The notes under the pieces are model-generated. The model made no database searches, was not told the DNA's origin, and saw only the letters and a list, made by a program, of their open reading frames with translations. The position numbers and the translations under genes are program-made. A DNA stretch of 64,000 nucleotides from Acestrorhynchus altus (lineage: Eukaryota > Chordata > Actinopteri > Characiformes > Acestrorhynchidae). The DNA is taken from contig CM067510.1 of assembly GCA_034509495.1 (NCBI GenBank), positions 33,869,994 to 33,933,993 on the forward strand, read 5' to 3'. This document shows, piece by piece, positions 1 to 13,300 of this stretch (within the stretch, counting starts at the first letter, position 1; each line of letters starts with the position of its first letter).

Positions 1-399
1 GAATTTTATTCTGGGACAGGCTAAGATGGCAGTGTATCTTAGCAGAAAGAACAAGCTGGCACAGGACGCGGACTGTGACGCAGTAGGTATTTTCTGCAGA
101 TTGGTGAAGTCACGGGTTTTACTTGATTTTAGTTTTTATAAAAGCATGAATGACCTCGACACATTTATTACTCTGTGGTGCTGTGACGATGCCATTTGTT
201 TTATACTCGATGAGACCGTCTACTTTGCCCCAGAGTTCTTTTAGTCTTTTTAATGTCATTTTATTTTTCTTGATGTGTCCCGCCATTGGTGGATGACTTA
301 TTTATTTATTTATTTATTTATTCATGTACATGTTAAACATCTGCTGAAGTGAGGACAATGGTAGATCCTCTGTTTTATATAAAGGCTCTTAAAAGTCAA

Positions 400-403
400 A
401 AGT

Positions 404-439
<36 letters not shown>

Positions 440-636
440 CCCTATGTCTCTCTCTGTCTCTCCCTCTGTCTCTCTCTGTCTCTCTAGTGTACTAACACAG
501 TGCACCTGCTCTATCAGGCCTCAGAGTTTACTACCCACATATGCTGCCCTGAGCAATCTATCTTTATGTCTGTGTTTATAGTTCACTGCAATGTGCTCTC
601 TCTCTCTCTCTCTCTGTGCAGTGAAACACACACACA

Positions 637-668
<32 letters not shown>

Positions 669-840
669 CACTCTCTAATGATGGTCGAGCTTCACATCTG
701 TTCTATATTTAGTCCACAGCATATACTGCGTTGGACACCTTCACTGTCAGGCTGAGAGGAATCCACCTCCTCAAATAGATGTGTTTAAACACATTGGCAG
801 TTTATCTCTCTCTCTCTCTCTCTCTCTCTGTGGTGCAGTG

Positions 841-895
<55 letters not shown>
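400..895. repeat. CT and CA microsatellites
   Basis: (CT)n at 402-487, 598-617 and 806-829; (CA)n at 627-662 and 843-893. A duplicated core ctctctgtg(c/g)tgcagtgaaacacac links two of them. Confidence 0.9.
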
Positions 896-898
<3 letters not shown>

Positions 899-999
899 GA
901 ATTCACACACTAGGGGGCAGTGAGCACATGTGCCAGGAGAGCAACACAAACTGTGCAGAAACAGATGAGCTTCTGTCTCTGACTTTACATCTACAAGGT

Positions 1000-1330
1000 G
1001 GAGACATGTGGTAGGAGTGTCTGATAGAGTGGACAGTGAGTGGACACAGTGTTTAAACACTCCAGCAGCTCTGCTGCGTCTGATACACTCGTACCAGCAA
1101 CACACACTAACACCACCACCACCATGTCAGTGTGACTGCAGTGCTGAGAATGACCCACCACCCACATCATATCTGCTCTGTGGTGGTCCTGTGGGGTCCT
1201 GATCATTGAAGATCAGGGTGAAAGGAGGAGAATAAAGTCTGCAGAGAAACAGATGAACTACAGTCTGAATTATAGAACCACAAAGAGCTCCTGTGTGATC
1301 AGAAGAGCTGATGGAGTGGCCTGATTCCTC
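1000..1330 (+). repeat. dispersed repeat
   Basis: Text such as cagctctgctgcgtctgata and ctgctctgtggtggtcctgt belongs, as I recall, to an abundant fish interspersed repeat; a fragment recurs at 39900-39970. The class is not assigned. Confidence 0.45.
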
Positions 1331-1513
1331 TCTCAATTGTGCAGAAGAGGAAAAGCTCCTGGTGTGTGGGTGTGTATGATGGGTTTATTCTGAAACTCTA
1401 CTCGGCGTGAGTGCGAGTGTGTCTGAAACAGTAACTGAAAACACCTGGCAACTCAAACACTCCCTCTCTTCTCTACAGCTCTTCTCTTTTCCCCACCTAT
1501 AAAACAAACACAC

Positions 1514-1515
<2 letters not shown>

Positions 1516-1566
<51 letters not shown>

Positions 1567-1661
1567 GAGAGCGAGACAGAGAGAGAGAGAGAGAGAGAGA
1601 GGAGAGCGAGACAGACAGAGAGAGAGAGCGAGACAGAGAGAGAGAGACACAGAGAGAGACC

Positions 1662-1725
<64 letters not shown>

Positions 1726-1730
1726 GAGAT
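1516..1730. repeat. GA-rich microsatellite
   Basis: (GA)n with GAGC and GACA variants. Confidence 0.9.
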
Positions 1731-3975
1731 GCTGAGACTATCAAAAGAGTCTTGTTACCTTGGTTTCTTCCTCGCTGACTATCTTTTCTCAGATCCATCA
1801 GTTAAAGTTCTGCAGTAATGATGAATAGATGGGCTGAGCTCTACTAAAGCATGAGTAGACTGATAAATCACTGAGGAAGAGAGGGAGCGAGAGACACTGA
1901 ACAACAAGAAAGGCAAAAAGAGAGAGAGCAAGAGAACCTATCGGCTTTAGGTTGGTCAGCAGTCTAACGGGCACATTCAGTGTTTAGATCAACACTGGAC
2001 CGTTGAATTCAGTGGTCAGTGGTCACTGTTTCAGAGTTTCCCGCTTGACTCTGATGATCCATTATGTCTCATTGGGTAAGAATTTGAATCCAAACATCTT
2101 CAGTCAACCATTAACAGATTCAAATCAAAAAGCTATCGACCTTAATAGCTCAGATTAGATATAAAATTGCTTCACGAAATCGATCTCTTCTTTTGGAGCA
2201 GTGTTCGTGATAACCCGGGACAGGGTTCGTGTACTTTGACATTCACATTACGTAAGGTTTGAGGAAGTTTATGAAGAAACGTTTTCTCCAAGGGATCAAA
2301 GTTTTAGTACAAAGGTTCAAACTCTTACAGGAATCGGTGTCCTGGGGTCACCAAGACTCCAACACTGCAAATCTGTCACCAACATTCCTGTAGGTTGTTG
2401 AAAGGATACTGCAATGAGCATGAGCACCACGAGCTACACCACTTTCATTCATTTCAACTTCTACATTTATTTTCTACATTTGTTCAACTTTATTATCTGC
2501 ATAGAAAAATCTGTAGGTCAGTGATGCAATACATGAATAAATGACTACGGTGCAAAAGTGTTAGTCCCCTGTGTAAATGAGTGTAAATGGTTATCTGGGC
2601 AGTGAGTTTATTCTCTCAGTTAAACACTGATATTAGAATAAACACTCATAACATTTCTACAGAAAGTGGAGCTTCTCCATCACTGTGTTCATTAAACATC
2701 TCCAAAGTTCTCCTCACAGAAGTCTAGGGTTATTTATAGTCTCATCAACACCTGCTGTGGTCAATCAGTGCTTAGTGATGTTAAATCAGGTGTGCTGCTG
2801 ATGGAATTGAACACACTTTATAAATAGAATTTGATTGATTGATTAATACTTGTTTAATCTTAATTTCTGATTTCTTGAAAGCATGTCCATTTGGGGCCTG
2901 TATAGCCCAACTGGGAACCAGAAAGTTTTGTTCACTGCTTCCATGTTGGTCTTATAAATGCCCACCAGAGCATGGGTAGAGTTATGGATGGGTTGTAATA
3001 ATGGAGTCCACATTGGACACCAAACTGTGTCCCAGTGACAACACAAATCTTAATCTACTCAGAACCCATGACCACCTGGAAGCCACCTAGTCCATATTCC
3101 ACCCAAGAGCCTCTCATGAGTGTGTTGGATGGGGAAGAACCTTCAGGAAATGATGATATCACATCACACCAGTTCAGTCCAGTCACACTGGGGGCGCTCA
3201 CTGCTCACAGAGTGGCAATCGGTTAATGTAAGGATCTTCTCTGAAGACACATCATAGAGCTGGAGTGATTCATTCAGTTACCGTCACAACCTCTCATGAG
3301 CCTGATGTGAAATCGGGTTCCAGCATGACGTGAAATCGGACCATAAAAGCTTTTTTTAGAACATTGCAAATATCATAAACAATGTACAAGTGGTTTACAG
3401 GAACAGTGCAATAAAAACGTATGATGGTCCATAAAGTGCTCACGAGAACAGCCTCTTACTTCAAGACCTTAAGAAGAACCTAAAGAACCTTAATTTAGAG
3501 TCGAGCTTTCTTATCGTTTAAAGTTCTTTAAGGCTTTAATAAATGATTCACATTTACAGACACCAAACAGGTTTTTCTGTAACATCCCTTTTTTAAGAGG
3601 AGATTTGTTTATTTCAGTAGAAGAGAAATTAGAAAAGCCAAAATAGACCAAAGGACTTAAAATACTCTTAAAATTAAAATTATATTAATTATAAAACTAT
3701 TTAAAGAATAAAAGACTTTGTTATATTCTTATAAAACAATCTATCATTTATTAATAAATAAATATATACAAGTTCTAGAGTTACAGGCTTTTTATACAGC
3801 AGCGCTGATTAACAATTATACTGAAATTAACTCTATTCGTTATTCAGTCGTGAGTGTTTTATAGTGTTGATCTCACTGCACTGCTGGTAGTGTGACAGTT
3901 AAAGGTCAGAAGAACAAGGACACGTACCAGCACTGCATCTGAAATCATGATTAGATCATTTTGAAGTATTTATTA
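1731..3975. other. no gene recognised
   Basis: AT-rich non-coding sequence; open frames are short and without family features. Confidence 0.6.
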
Positions 3976-4387
3976 TACACTCTATGGACAAAAGTATGGG
4001 GACATCTGCTCATTTACAGTTATTTCTGAAATCAAGGGAATTAAAAAGTCCCTAAAAAAACTCTCTACTGTCCAGCGAAGATGTTCTGATCAATTCTGGA
4101 ACATTGCTGTGAGAATTTGATTGCATTCAGCAACGAGCATTAGTGACGTCCAAATGTTGGATGATCACCACCCCACCTCACTCCCACCAGTACAGTATGG
4201 AGCTCCATCATTCCAGAGAACACAGTTCCACTGCGCCACAGCTCAGTGTTGGGGGTCTTTAGAACCCTCCAGTCATTGTTCCAATATCTCCATATCTGTT
4301 TCAGCAACTGGTGCAACTAAAAGTAGCTCAATGCATACAGTATATAAGAAGGGATGTCCACAAACATTTGGACATTGGACAGTGTAT
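3976..4387. mobile_element. Tc1/mariner-type MITE
   Basis: Ends tacactctatggacaaaagt and a related inverted end (catttggacattggacagtg, then ta). No transposase. TA at both ends fits a TA target site. Confidence 0.7.
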
Positions 4388-5699
4388 CTGAGCTGTAGAT
4401 GAGCTTGTAACATAGATAATCTACAACTCGGTCTCAGAGTTTGTTAGCTATTTTTTTTCAGAGCCTTTATACATCATTCTGTCTCAGTCCAGTTCTATCG
4501 TCTCCACCCAGTAAGACAGTGAGGTGTACTGTTGTACTGCTTCGTGTGCATGTTCGGACATATACTGGTCCAGAAGGGATTAGGGTCAGTGAGAGCTCAG
4601 TGAGCCCACGTGCCCAGAGCAGTGTGCAGCTTCCGCTGCAGCAGAATGAGCGTATTCGGTGCACGTTTGGAGGATTAGTGATCCACACCAGATTCAGGAG
4701 ACTGACTCCCAGTTCAGGGCTCTGCCGCTACACCAGAGTGCTCCGTTTGGAAGTGAGAACTTCATTTTTCAACAGGCTTCAGCACTTTGTGAATAATTAA
4801 CTTGGTGGGTTGTTCATACAGACGTAAGGACTAATCTAATGGTAGATTATATTATAATATGCAGTGAAAAACAAACCAATCCCATCTGAGTATTAAATTA
4901 CTGCGTCAAATCAGTAACGAGTGTTAGATTCTTGTGTTCAGTGGTCACTATCAGCACCAGCACAGAGCCTTGATCCAAAAAGGTTCAACCACGTGACTCC
5001 TCTGCTGCTGTTTGTCCACGTCCGCAGTAGGTCTGAACATTTACCGAAGGCTTGAACAATCCGAGGCATCTGTGCCGTGTACAACCAAACTAAAGGCCTC
5101 CTCACCACCTGAGCACTGAGAAACACTGAACGCTCCTTTTCCAGGGGATGTGAGGGAACCTTTACCCACGTCTCCATCCACACGGGCCTAATAGAACCCG
5201 AGCTTATTTTACACCTAGTTTGACAGATTCTGGGATTCTTACTGGTGTGGGAACGCTCAGTCTGGAAAAATGACACATCCAGACTAAACCCCCGGAGAAC
5301 CCCATGTTACCCCATGAACCCTCCTCCACTCCTCACACTAATCCCACCCCAACAAGGTTCAAGAGAAGATGACCTGGTTTCCCAAAGGTTTAATGAGAAT
5401 ATAAATTTAACATTTTAATAAGGTCAGTTATGTACGATTAATACTCAGCAGCGCCCCCTTTGGACAGTCTCCCCCTTGTTAAGTCTTCATTTCCTGCTCT
5501 CTTTCAGGTCTTGTTTGGGACATATTTTTGCTCACTGTTACAAAAGGTTTCTAAATCAGAGATGATTGGGCCGTCTTACAGGCACTGCTCTTTTGAGGAC
5601 TGTCCATAGATTGAGTTCTGTTCCTGTCCATTTACTGTCTTTCTCCTGGTGTCAGCAACGCAATAAGGAGCAAACGTCTGTACTTCTTCAGGTATTCAT
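4388..5699. other. no gene recognised
   Basis: No supported exon. The longest frames (119 and 112 codons, opposite strands) lack any domain and have no splice context. Confidence 0.55.
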
Positions 5700-6773
5700 A
5701 ATTTATTATGATAAACATCTCATCCACAAAAGCCAAACTGCACATTCCTCTGACATGTTTCACACAGCAGTCACATGACTTTACAGTAAGTATTATTGTA
5801 GTCACTGAAAGTGAGAATCCACTGAATATTTACTAACATTACTATTTAACCTGAGATCCAGTCTAGGCAACATCAAATCATGAGATCATCAGTGTAAATA
5901 AAGAACAATAAACTCTTACTTCTTTATTTCTGACAAACAAACAATGATCTTTCTTATAGAAAATATGCAGAACATAATAAAATTATTATTTTAGCGACGA
6001 CATCAGCACATGTTCCTGTTAACACTCCTCGAATCTGTTTACACTGATACCCTTCCAGCCTGTTTGAGCCCCTCTTCAGCGTCCTCCTCAACACCACATC
6101 ACTCCCCGATGTCTCGATGCCCCACTCCTTTACCCCAATCTACTGAATACCCCATCACTCCACCCCGTCTCCTCAACACCCCATCACTCCACCCCGTCTC
6201 CTCAACACCCCATCACTCCACCCATCTCCTCAACACCCCATTACTCCACCCATCTCCTCAACACCCCATCACTCCACCCCATCTCCTCAACACCCCATCA
6301 CTCCACCCCGTCTCCTCAACGCCCCTTTTCAGAGTGCACAGAGCTTTCGATAACTTTATAGAGTTGAGTAAAGTGAAGCGGTTTTAGCTGAAGGTAACAG
6401 TGGTATCTAACACAGGTAGTGACTGATACTTTCATGGAAGCTCATTAGAAGGAATCACTGGACACGCAATTATTTTTAGAGCCGCAAATCTTTACAGGCT
6501 GAAAGTGTGGAGCTAAATGTGACAGTGAGCAGCAGCACTTTTCCGGGGAAAAAAACACCGTCACACCGCTCTGACCAAAGATCAAAGGTCAATCTTACGG
6601 CAAGAAGAATGTGTGTCGAGTATGTGTGTACTATGATTAGACAAGGCAGAAGGCAGATCTAAAAATATGGTTCTAGTGTTGTGTTCTACCTCTTAACTGA
6701 GACGTTGTGTTTCTTAAATCTTGAATGATCCTTTAAATGGAGATCAATGTTCTTATGAATCTCTCCTGTGGAA
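5700..6773 (-). other. mucin A 3' untranslated region (approximate)
   Basis: Contains the block cctgagatccagtctaggca (5850-5869) shared with the 3' ends of B and C, and a 27-bp minisatellite. AATAAA on the minus strand at 5703-5708 is a possible end. Confidence 0.4.
6138..6330. repeat. 27-bp minisatellite, ctcaacaccccatcactcca units
   Basis: About seven units of 24-27 bp, in the likely 3' UTR of mucin A. Confidence 0.85.
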
Positions 6774-7371
6774 TTAATATCTGCGGGTTATATCTACATC
6801 TTCATAATAGGGGTTCCTTGCTCCTCTGGAGCCACTAGTCACTGCCCTGGCACCATACCCATATGCATTCCCATTCCCACTCCCACTCCCATATGCATTC
6901 CCATTCCCACTCCTATTTCCATATGCATTCCCACTCCCATATGCATTCCCATTCCCACTCCCATTTCCATATGCGTTCCCATTCCCACTCCCATACACAT
7001 TCCTGTTCCCGTTCTCATATCCATTTCCATTCCTGGACGAGGCCTGGCTCCTGTATTTTCCCAAGTCCTCACCGTAGGAATCATGGTACCTCTCCATCTG
7101 TAAAAGAGAATTCCAACCTTTAGCAAAGTGTCCAAATAACACTAATCACGTTCCGGCAGTAACAGACAGTGTTCTTACCGCGATGTTCTCTGGCCTGTCT
7201 TTGGTCACCAGAGCATGCGTGCTTCCACTGTCTGCCGCCTCCAGATTTGCTGGCTGCCAGCCTGAACTGGGATTGGCCCGTGGCACTCTGGGAAATCCTG
7301 TAGGTTTATGGAATGCCATATCACTGAAGTTCATGCCGTCATCTGAAGATGTACCATCTTTGTCTGACTTT
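6774..7371 (-). CDS. mucin A cytoplasmic tail, two exons
   Basis: Exon 7371-7179 (193 nt, KSDKDGTSSDDGMNF to ENIA) and exon 7097-6774 (107 codons and stop, starting MERYHDSYGE). The last exon has the longest Gly/Asn/Tyr repeat of the three and ends DITRRY. The 81-nt intron is read through by spurious open frames. Confidence 0.85.
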
Positions 7372-10300
7372 CTGAAAGGACACAACATCTCAGTATGCAT
7401 ATAATGTCCCAGCATCCCAGTATGAAATGGTGTATTATATTCTGTACCCATTTAGTGAAATGATACAAGCTCACCTGGAGCTCACAACTATAACGGCCAC
7501 GAGACTGGCGATTAACAGTGTGCCCAGTACAACCGAAACAACGACCACAGCCAAGAGAAACGCTGTGGAGAGAGAAGATTGATGTTCATCCAGGCATTTG
7601 TGACAATAATAATGTTGGAGCAAACGCGGCGTGATTTTAATGTTATCCTGTGAAATGTGGACCTTATTAAACGGGACTCTGTAACCCAACGTTCTAACTT
7701 TACATCTTCACTTCTAGAGAACAAGTCTTCAAAACCAAATCAACACACGCACCACATCTTATGTCACAATCATACACACTGTTTGAATGTTAGTGGACAA
7801 CTTCTAATTCAGCGTTCAGCTACAGTAAGCTGCACCCACTGCTGACAGATCCAAATGCACACAGCTGGTCTAGTCCCTGTAGAGAAGTACTGCCAATAGA
7901 ATAGGACTCTCTGCAGCAGATACACAAACATAACTCTATTGTCTCCATGTCTAATAGCAGGTGTGGACTACAGGGTATAAAGACTCCCAGCATTGAGCTG
8001 TGGAGCAGTGGACTTGTGTTCTCTGGAATGATGGATCTCCAGACAGAACTTCTGGGATGAATTTGGGACATTGGGGATGAGGTGGGGTGGAGATCACCCA
8101 ACATCTTGACCTCACCAGCATTCTTCAGAGCAATGTTCCAAACTCTAGCAGAGTGATTTTCCTCTAAAGAAGAGACTCAATAAACCAAAACCCTAAGAGT
8201 GAGAAAACGTCTTCCCCTAGTTCTCCTAAACCTGCACCATTCACACGATTCACACGATCCCAGGCTCATCACTACCGATGCTGTATTATTAAAAATTCAT
8301 AAGCAACAGGAGTGATGAACAGATGTGGTTCTGAGTAAGTTAAGAGGTATTTAATCATGATGATCACATTACTTACATTCTTCACAGTTGAAACCAGAAT
8401 AACCAAAAGAACATCTGTAAAATAAATAAGCTCCATTATAAACACACTAATGGTGTTTAAAGCTTCAGGTCAGTGTCTGAAATATCCTCACAGTTCACAT
8501 GTACAAGTGCACAAGTCTTTACTCACGGTTCACAGGTCTCTGAATTCACGGCTTTCTCACCGCTGGAACAGGCTGCGGAGAAAACCAAGTTCAGACCAGT
8601 TACCTTTAGAACCTTCTGAAGTCTGATCAGTCAGAGTCTGTGTGCAGGTTGATCATCAGCCCCGCCCCCTCTCTCTGATCAGTCAGAGTCTGTATGCAGG
8701 TTGATCAGCCCCGCCCCCTCTCTCTGATCAGTCAGAGTCTGTATGCAGGTTGATCATCAGACCCGCCCCCTCTCTCTGATCAGTCAGAGTCTGTATGCAG
8801 GTTGATCATCAGCCCCGCCCCCTCTCTCTGATCAGTCAGAGTCTGTGTGCAGGTTGATCGTCAGCCCCGCCCCCTCTCTCTGATCAGTCAGAGTCTGTAT
8901 GCAGGTTGATCGTCAGCCCCGCCCCCTCTCTCTGATCAGTCAGAGTCTGTATGCAGGTTGATCATCAGCCGCCCCTCTCTCTGATCAGTCAGAGTCTGTG
9001 TGCAGGTTGATCATATTTTCACGTGGACAGAGCAGTAAACATGCACTGGAAGCTCCTTTGATATTCGCTGGGATTTAATTCCGTTTGAAACAGTGAATTT
9101 GAGCTGACGGTTCTGAGCTGAATTTCTGATAATGATGAGGTTTAAATGCAGGGCGTCTTTATGGTTGTTATGATTGATGTGCATCACGTGAGTTAATGTG
9201 ATCCTGAGTTATGAATTAATATCAAATGTGTCCACAGAGTGCAAATTTGAAAAGTCTTGAAAGTGAGATCCCGACACTTAGAAACGAATTTCTGGAAAAC
9301 AAACTCACCCAACCTGCAACGATCTGTACCACTGACTTTGCATATCCGACTCTGCAGGTGGAGTAGAAAGACCGTTCTGGAGGAGCAAGTAGTGGTTCTC
9401 AGCTCACAGTATCCAGTTGTGCAGGGGTCCTTCACTGAAGAGGAACCAAAGGTGGGACTTAAAGCAGAACTTTTACCAAGAAAGTAGAATTTAATTCATT
9501 AATTAGAGATGAAATGAGTACGTACGTTGTACATCAGCAGGGGAGCCGTTAAGAGACACTTTGCCTAACACTTTCTCTACCGACTGATCTGGGACGTCTG
9601 ACGCAACTTCAAAGAAGTTCTGCACGTCTGCGATCACACTGCCTTTCTGAGAACACAACAGAGGGCCCAGGGGCCCAGAAGACCCACGTACTTTCACTCA
9701 AAAGCAAGTCTTATTTTCAGTCCTGGTGAAAGTCAGGCAATGTTTCAAAACCTCATTCAGTCATTTTAATGTCTTTAAGAGATTTTAACAAAGTAAATAT
9801 GATACCAGTTACTCTGTGGAACCACACACACACACACACATGATTTGTGATTGCACAGTGCTCGTGCTATCATTTCAGTATGACTTCCTGTTCTGCTCTG
9901 TAACTCTTCACCACCACTCAGTTCTGCTCACAACTGGATTTTTCTGGACTGTTAGACTCCTTTGAACTGGTCTTTAGACATTAGGTAGTTTGACTGCATG
10001 TGTTTAATTCAACTCAGGTCATTTATGAGCAGTAGTTGATAAGTGCTCATTTTTTTGTTTTGTTCATAATTCACTTTACCACACTGCCATAAACACAGAT
10101 CATGCTGAGCACCTCATGGACAGCTGTACAGTGAGTTTGTTGACAAGCACAGAGAACTTCAACAAAAACATGGGGTTTTTGTTGGACAAGTTGAAACATG
10201 GGGGTTTCTCAGTACCGCCAAGAATGGACTCAGCAGAACATGAGGATGGAGGCCTGCTGAGATGTTCTGTGTACCTGAAACTGCCACGGGGGCATTTCAG

Positions 10301-13300
10301 CCACACAGCAGAACAGAATGAACAATCATTGTTTGTATCAAATGTTTCAAGATGATGTTCTTGCCATCAAGTAACCAATCGATGCATCAGCGGTTTTCAG
10401 GGCATAACAAGAAAACCTCTGGGAACTTTTACTGGAACGCAACTTCAGCAGTGAAGGTGTGTGTTTGTCAAGAACACAAGGGCAGTAGAACACACAAGAA
10501 CACATATTGAGAAACAGACAGGGACTATAAACACAGACATGGAGCAGGCATACCAGGGAAAGATAACAAGAGGGCAGGGCTAAGAAGGAGACACAGGTCG
10601 GAACAAGGTGGGACCAAGTCGGAGACAAGAACTATAAAAACAAAACCGAAGAACCCACACAGGACAGGCACAAGGGCAAGACAGGGCTGTGTACAATAAT
10701 TCCTAAATTACTAGGACAGGAGTTTCAATATACGACTATACAATACACGTTATATATTACTCTCAGAGTCGGTCGAACTGATCTCTGACAGTATACACCA
10801 TTATATTACTCAAGTCGGTCAGACCGAGTCTCTGACCAGTATACACCATTGCTCTTACTCTCAGGAGTCGGTCAGACCAGGTCTGACCAGTATACACCAT
10901 TATAACCTCTCAAATTACGGTCAGACCGAGGTCTCTGACCAGTATACACCATTATATTACTCTCCAGAGTCGGTCAGACCGAGTCTCTGACCAATCATAC
11001 ACCATTATATTACTCTCAGAAGTCGGTCAGACCGAGTCTCTGACCAGTATCACCATTATATTACTCTCAAGTCCAGGTCAGACTGAGTCTCACAGCCGAG
11101 TATACACCATTATATTACTCTCAGAGTGGTCAGACGTTCTCTCTGACCAGTATACACCATTATATTACTCTCAGAGTCGGTCAGACCGAGTCTCTGACCA
11201 GTATACACCATTATATTACTCTCAGAGTCGGTCAGACCGAGTCTCTGACCAGTATACACCATTATATTACTCTCAGAGTCAGGTCAGACCGAGTCTCTGA
11301 CCAGTATACACCATTATATTACTCTCAGAGTGGGTCAGACCGAGTCTCTGACCAGTATACCTCACTAGATTACTCTCGGAGTCAGGTCAGACCGAGTCTC
11401 TGACCAGTATACACCATTATATTACTCTCAAGTCGGTCAGACTGAGTCTCCAGCCAGTATAGCATTATATTACTCTCAGAGTCGGTCAGACCGAGTCTCT
11501 GACCAGTATACACCATTATATTACTCTCAGAGTCGGTCAGACCGAGTCTCTGACCAGTATCGCCATTATGTACTCTCAGAGTCAGGTCAGACCAGTCTCA
11601 GCCAGTATGCGCCCGTATATTACTCTCAAATTCGGTCAGACTGAGTCTCAGCCAGTATGCACCCGATATATTACTCTCAGGGTCAGGTCAGACGAGTCGA
11701 CCAGTATACACACTACGTTATAATACTCTCAGAGTCAGGTCAGACCAGTCTCTGGCCAGTATACACCGATATGTACTCTCAGAGTCAGGTGGGTGAGTCT
11801 CAGCCAGTATCCCACCGATATATTACTCTCTCAAGTCGGTCAGACCCGAGTCTCTGACCAGTATCGCTCGATATATTACTCTCAGAGTCGGTCAGACCGA
11901 GTCTCTGACCAGTATACGCCATTATATTACTCTCAGAGTCGGTCAGACCGAGTCTCTGACCAGTATACGCCATTATATTACTCTCAGAGTCGGTCAGACC
12001 GAGTCTCTGACCAGTATACGCCATTATATTACTCTCAGAGTCGGTCAGACTGAGTCTCTGACCAGTATACACCACTATATTACTCTCAGAGTCGGTCAGA
12101 CCGAGTCTCTGACCAGTATACACCATTATATTACTCTCAGAGTCAGGTCAGACCAGTCTCTGACCAGTATACACTACTAGATTACAAATGAATCTCTCAA
12201 GACATCAAAGATCAACATTTGAGTAATAAAATGTCCTCTGGGACAGCTATAAAGTCAACAATCTTTAACTGTAGGTAGGTGGTAAGGCAGGAATTATTGG
12301 ACCGGTTGATAATAGGTTGAATCAGTATGAAGGATGGCAGTTATAGAAAGCAAATATGGTGGGCAGTTTTCTAGTTTAGAACTTTATAAGATCTATGGTA
12401 AGGAACTTGTACACTGCAGTGTTAAAAGCAGACATATAAAGAGTGACACACGATTGATACTCACACAGGTGATAAAACTGTGATCCAATATAGCCTAAAG
12501 ACAGAACTGTGGTTCACTGAAAGACTGATTGATCTGTAAACATGAAGAATGCAGAAACCAGGTTAAGAGCAGGAGCTCATTAAAGCACACAGTCCATGCA
12601 GCTCGGACAGAAAAATTACATTACCTCATACTTGATTTCATCTGCTGGTTCTAGATAGTTCTGAAGTCCTATCCGACATCTAGATCTTTAAAATCCACAG
12701 TGACTTTAAGTTACTGGGAGAAGTCTTTGCTGTAATTGATCAAATGAGAGGAGTGTGAACGAGGACATGAACACACACCACTGAGTGACTATAGTTTATA
12801 ATGCAGGAGAGGAAAAGAGCAGCTCTGACGTACCGAGAGAACAGGTTTTCTGCTCCTCGCTGTAGAACAGTCCCGGCCGACACACACAGTGTGGCCGTTG
12901 GCGCACCTCACAGGTGCTCTGGAGGACAGGGTTCAGATCACGGGACCTGTGGGACACATTAGAGAGAGACAGACACTGCTGACCGTCTGAAGCTCACCAA
13001 TTACAGCAGTTCCCTTTCCTTTGCTGATGGGTCAGGTGCTCAGTCTCATACCTGGTTTTGCTGTGGTTGTAGCTGTAGTTGTAGTTGTGGCTTCGGGGTT
13101 CACAATAAGGTTCCATCAGAAACATGAGGAGAAGAGAAACAGAAACAAGGGAAGGTCAGAAAATCCTCCATTTCCCTCAGGATCAATAAAGTATATATCG
13201 ATCTAAAGAAGGACACTAGATTAGAGCTCAATGGTACTGTCTCATCTCATCTTACTTCATAAACTTCATTCTAAAGTACTGACCTTTAAAGGTTCAGGAG

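Noticed and set aside
4121..4402. 93-codon plus-strand frame
   Set aside because: Lies wholly within a non-coding MITE.
6839..7123. Met/His-rich frames over the mucin A tail repeat
   Set aside because: Shadow frames of the Gly/Asn/Tyr-coding repeat; the mucin frame has splice sites and paralogues.
8617..9012. Regularly spaced repeats resembling a CRISPR array
   Set aside because: Units are head-to-tail without unique spacers, the sequence is eukaryotic, and the same unit recurs at four other sites; it is a minisatellite.
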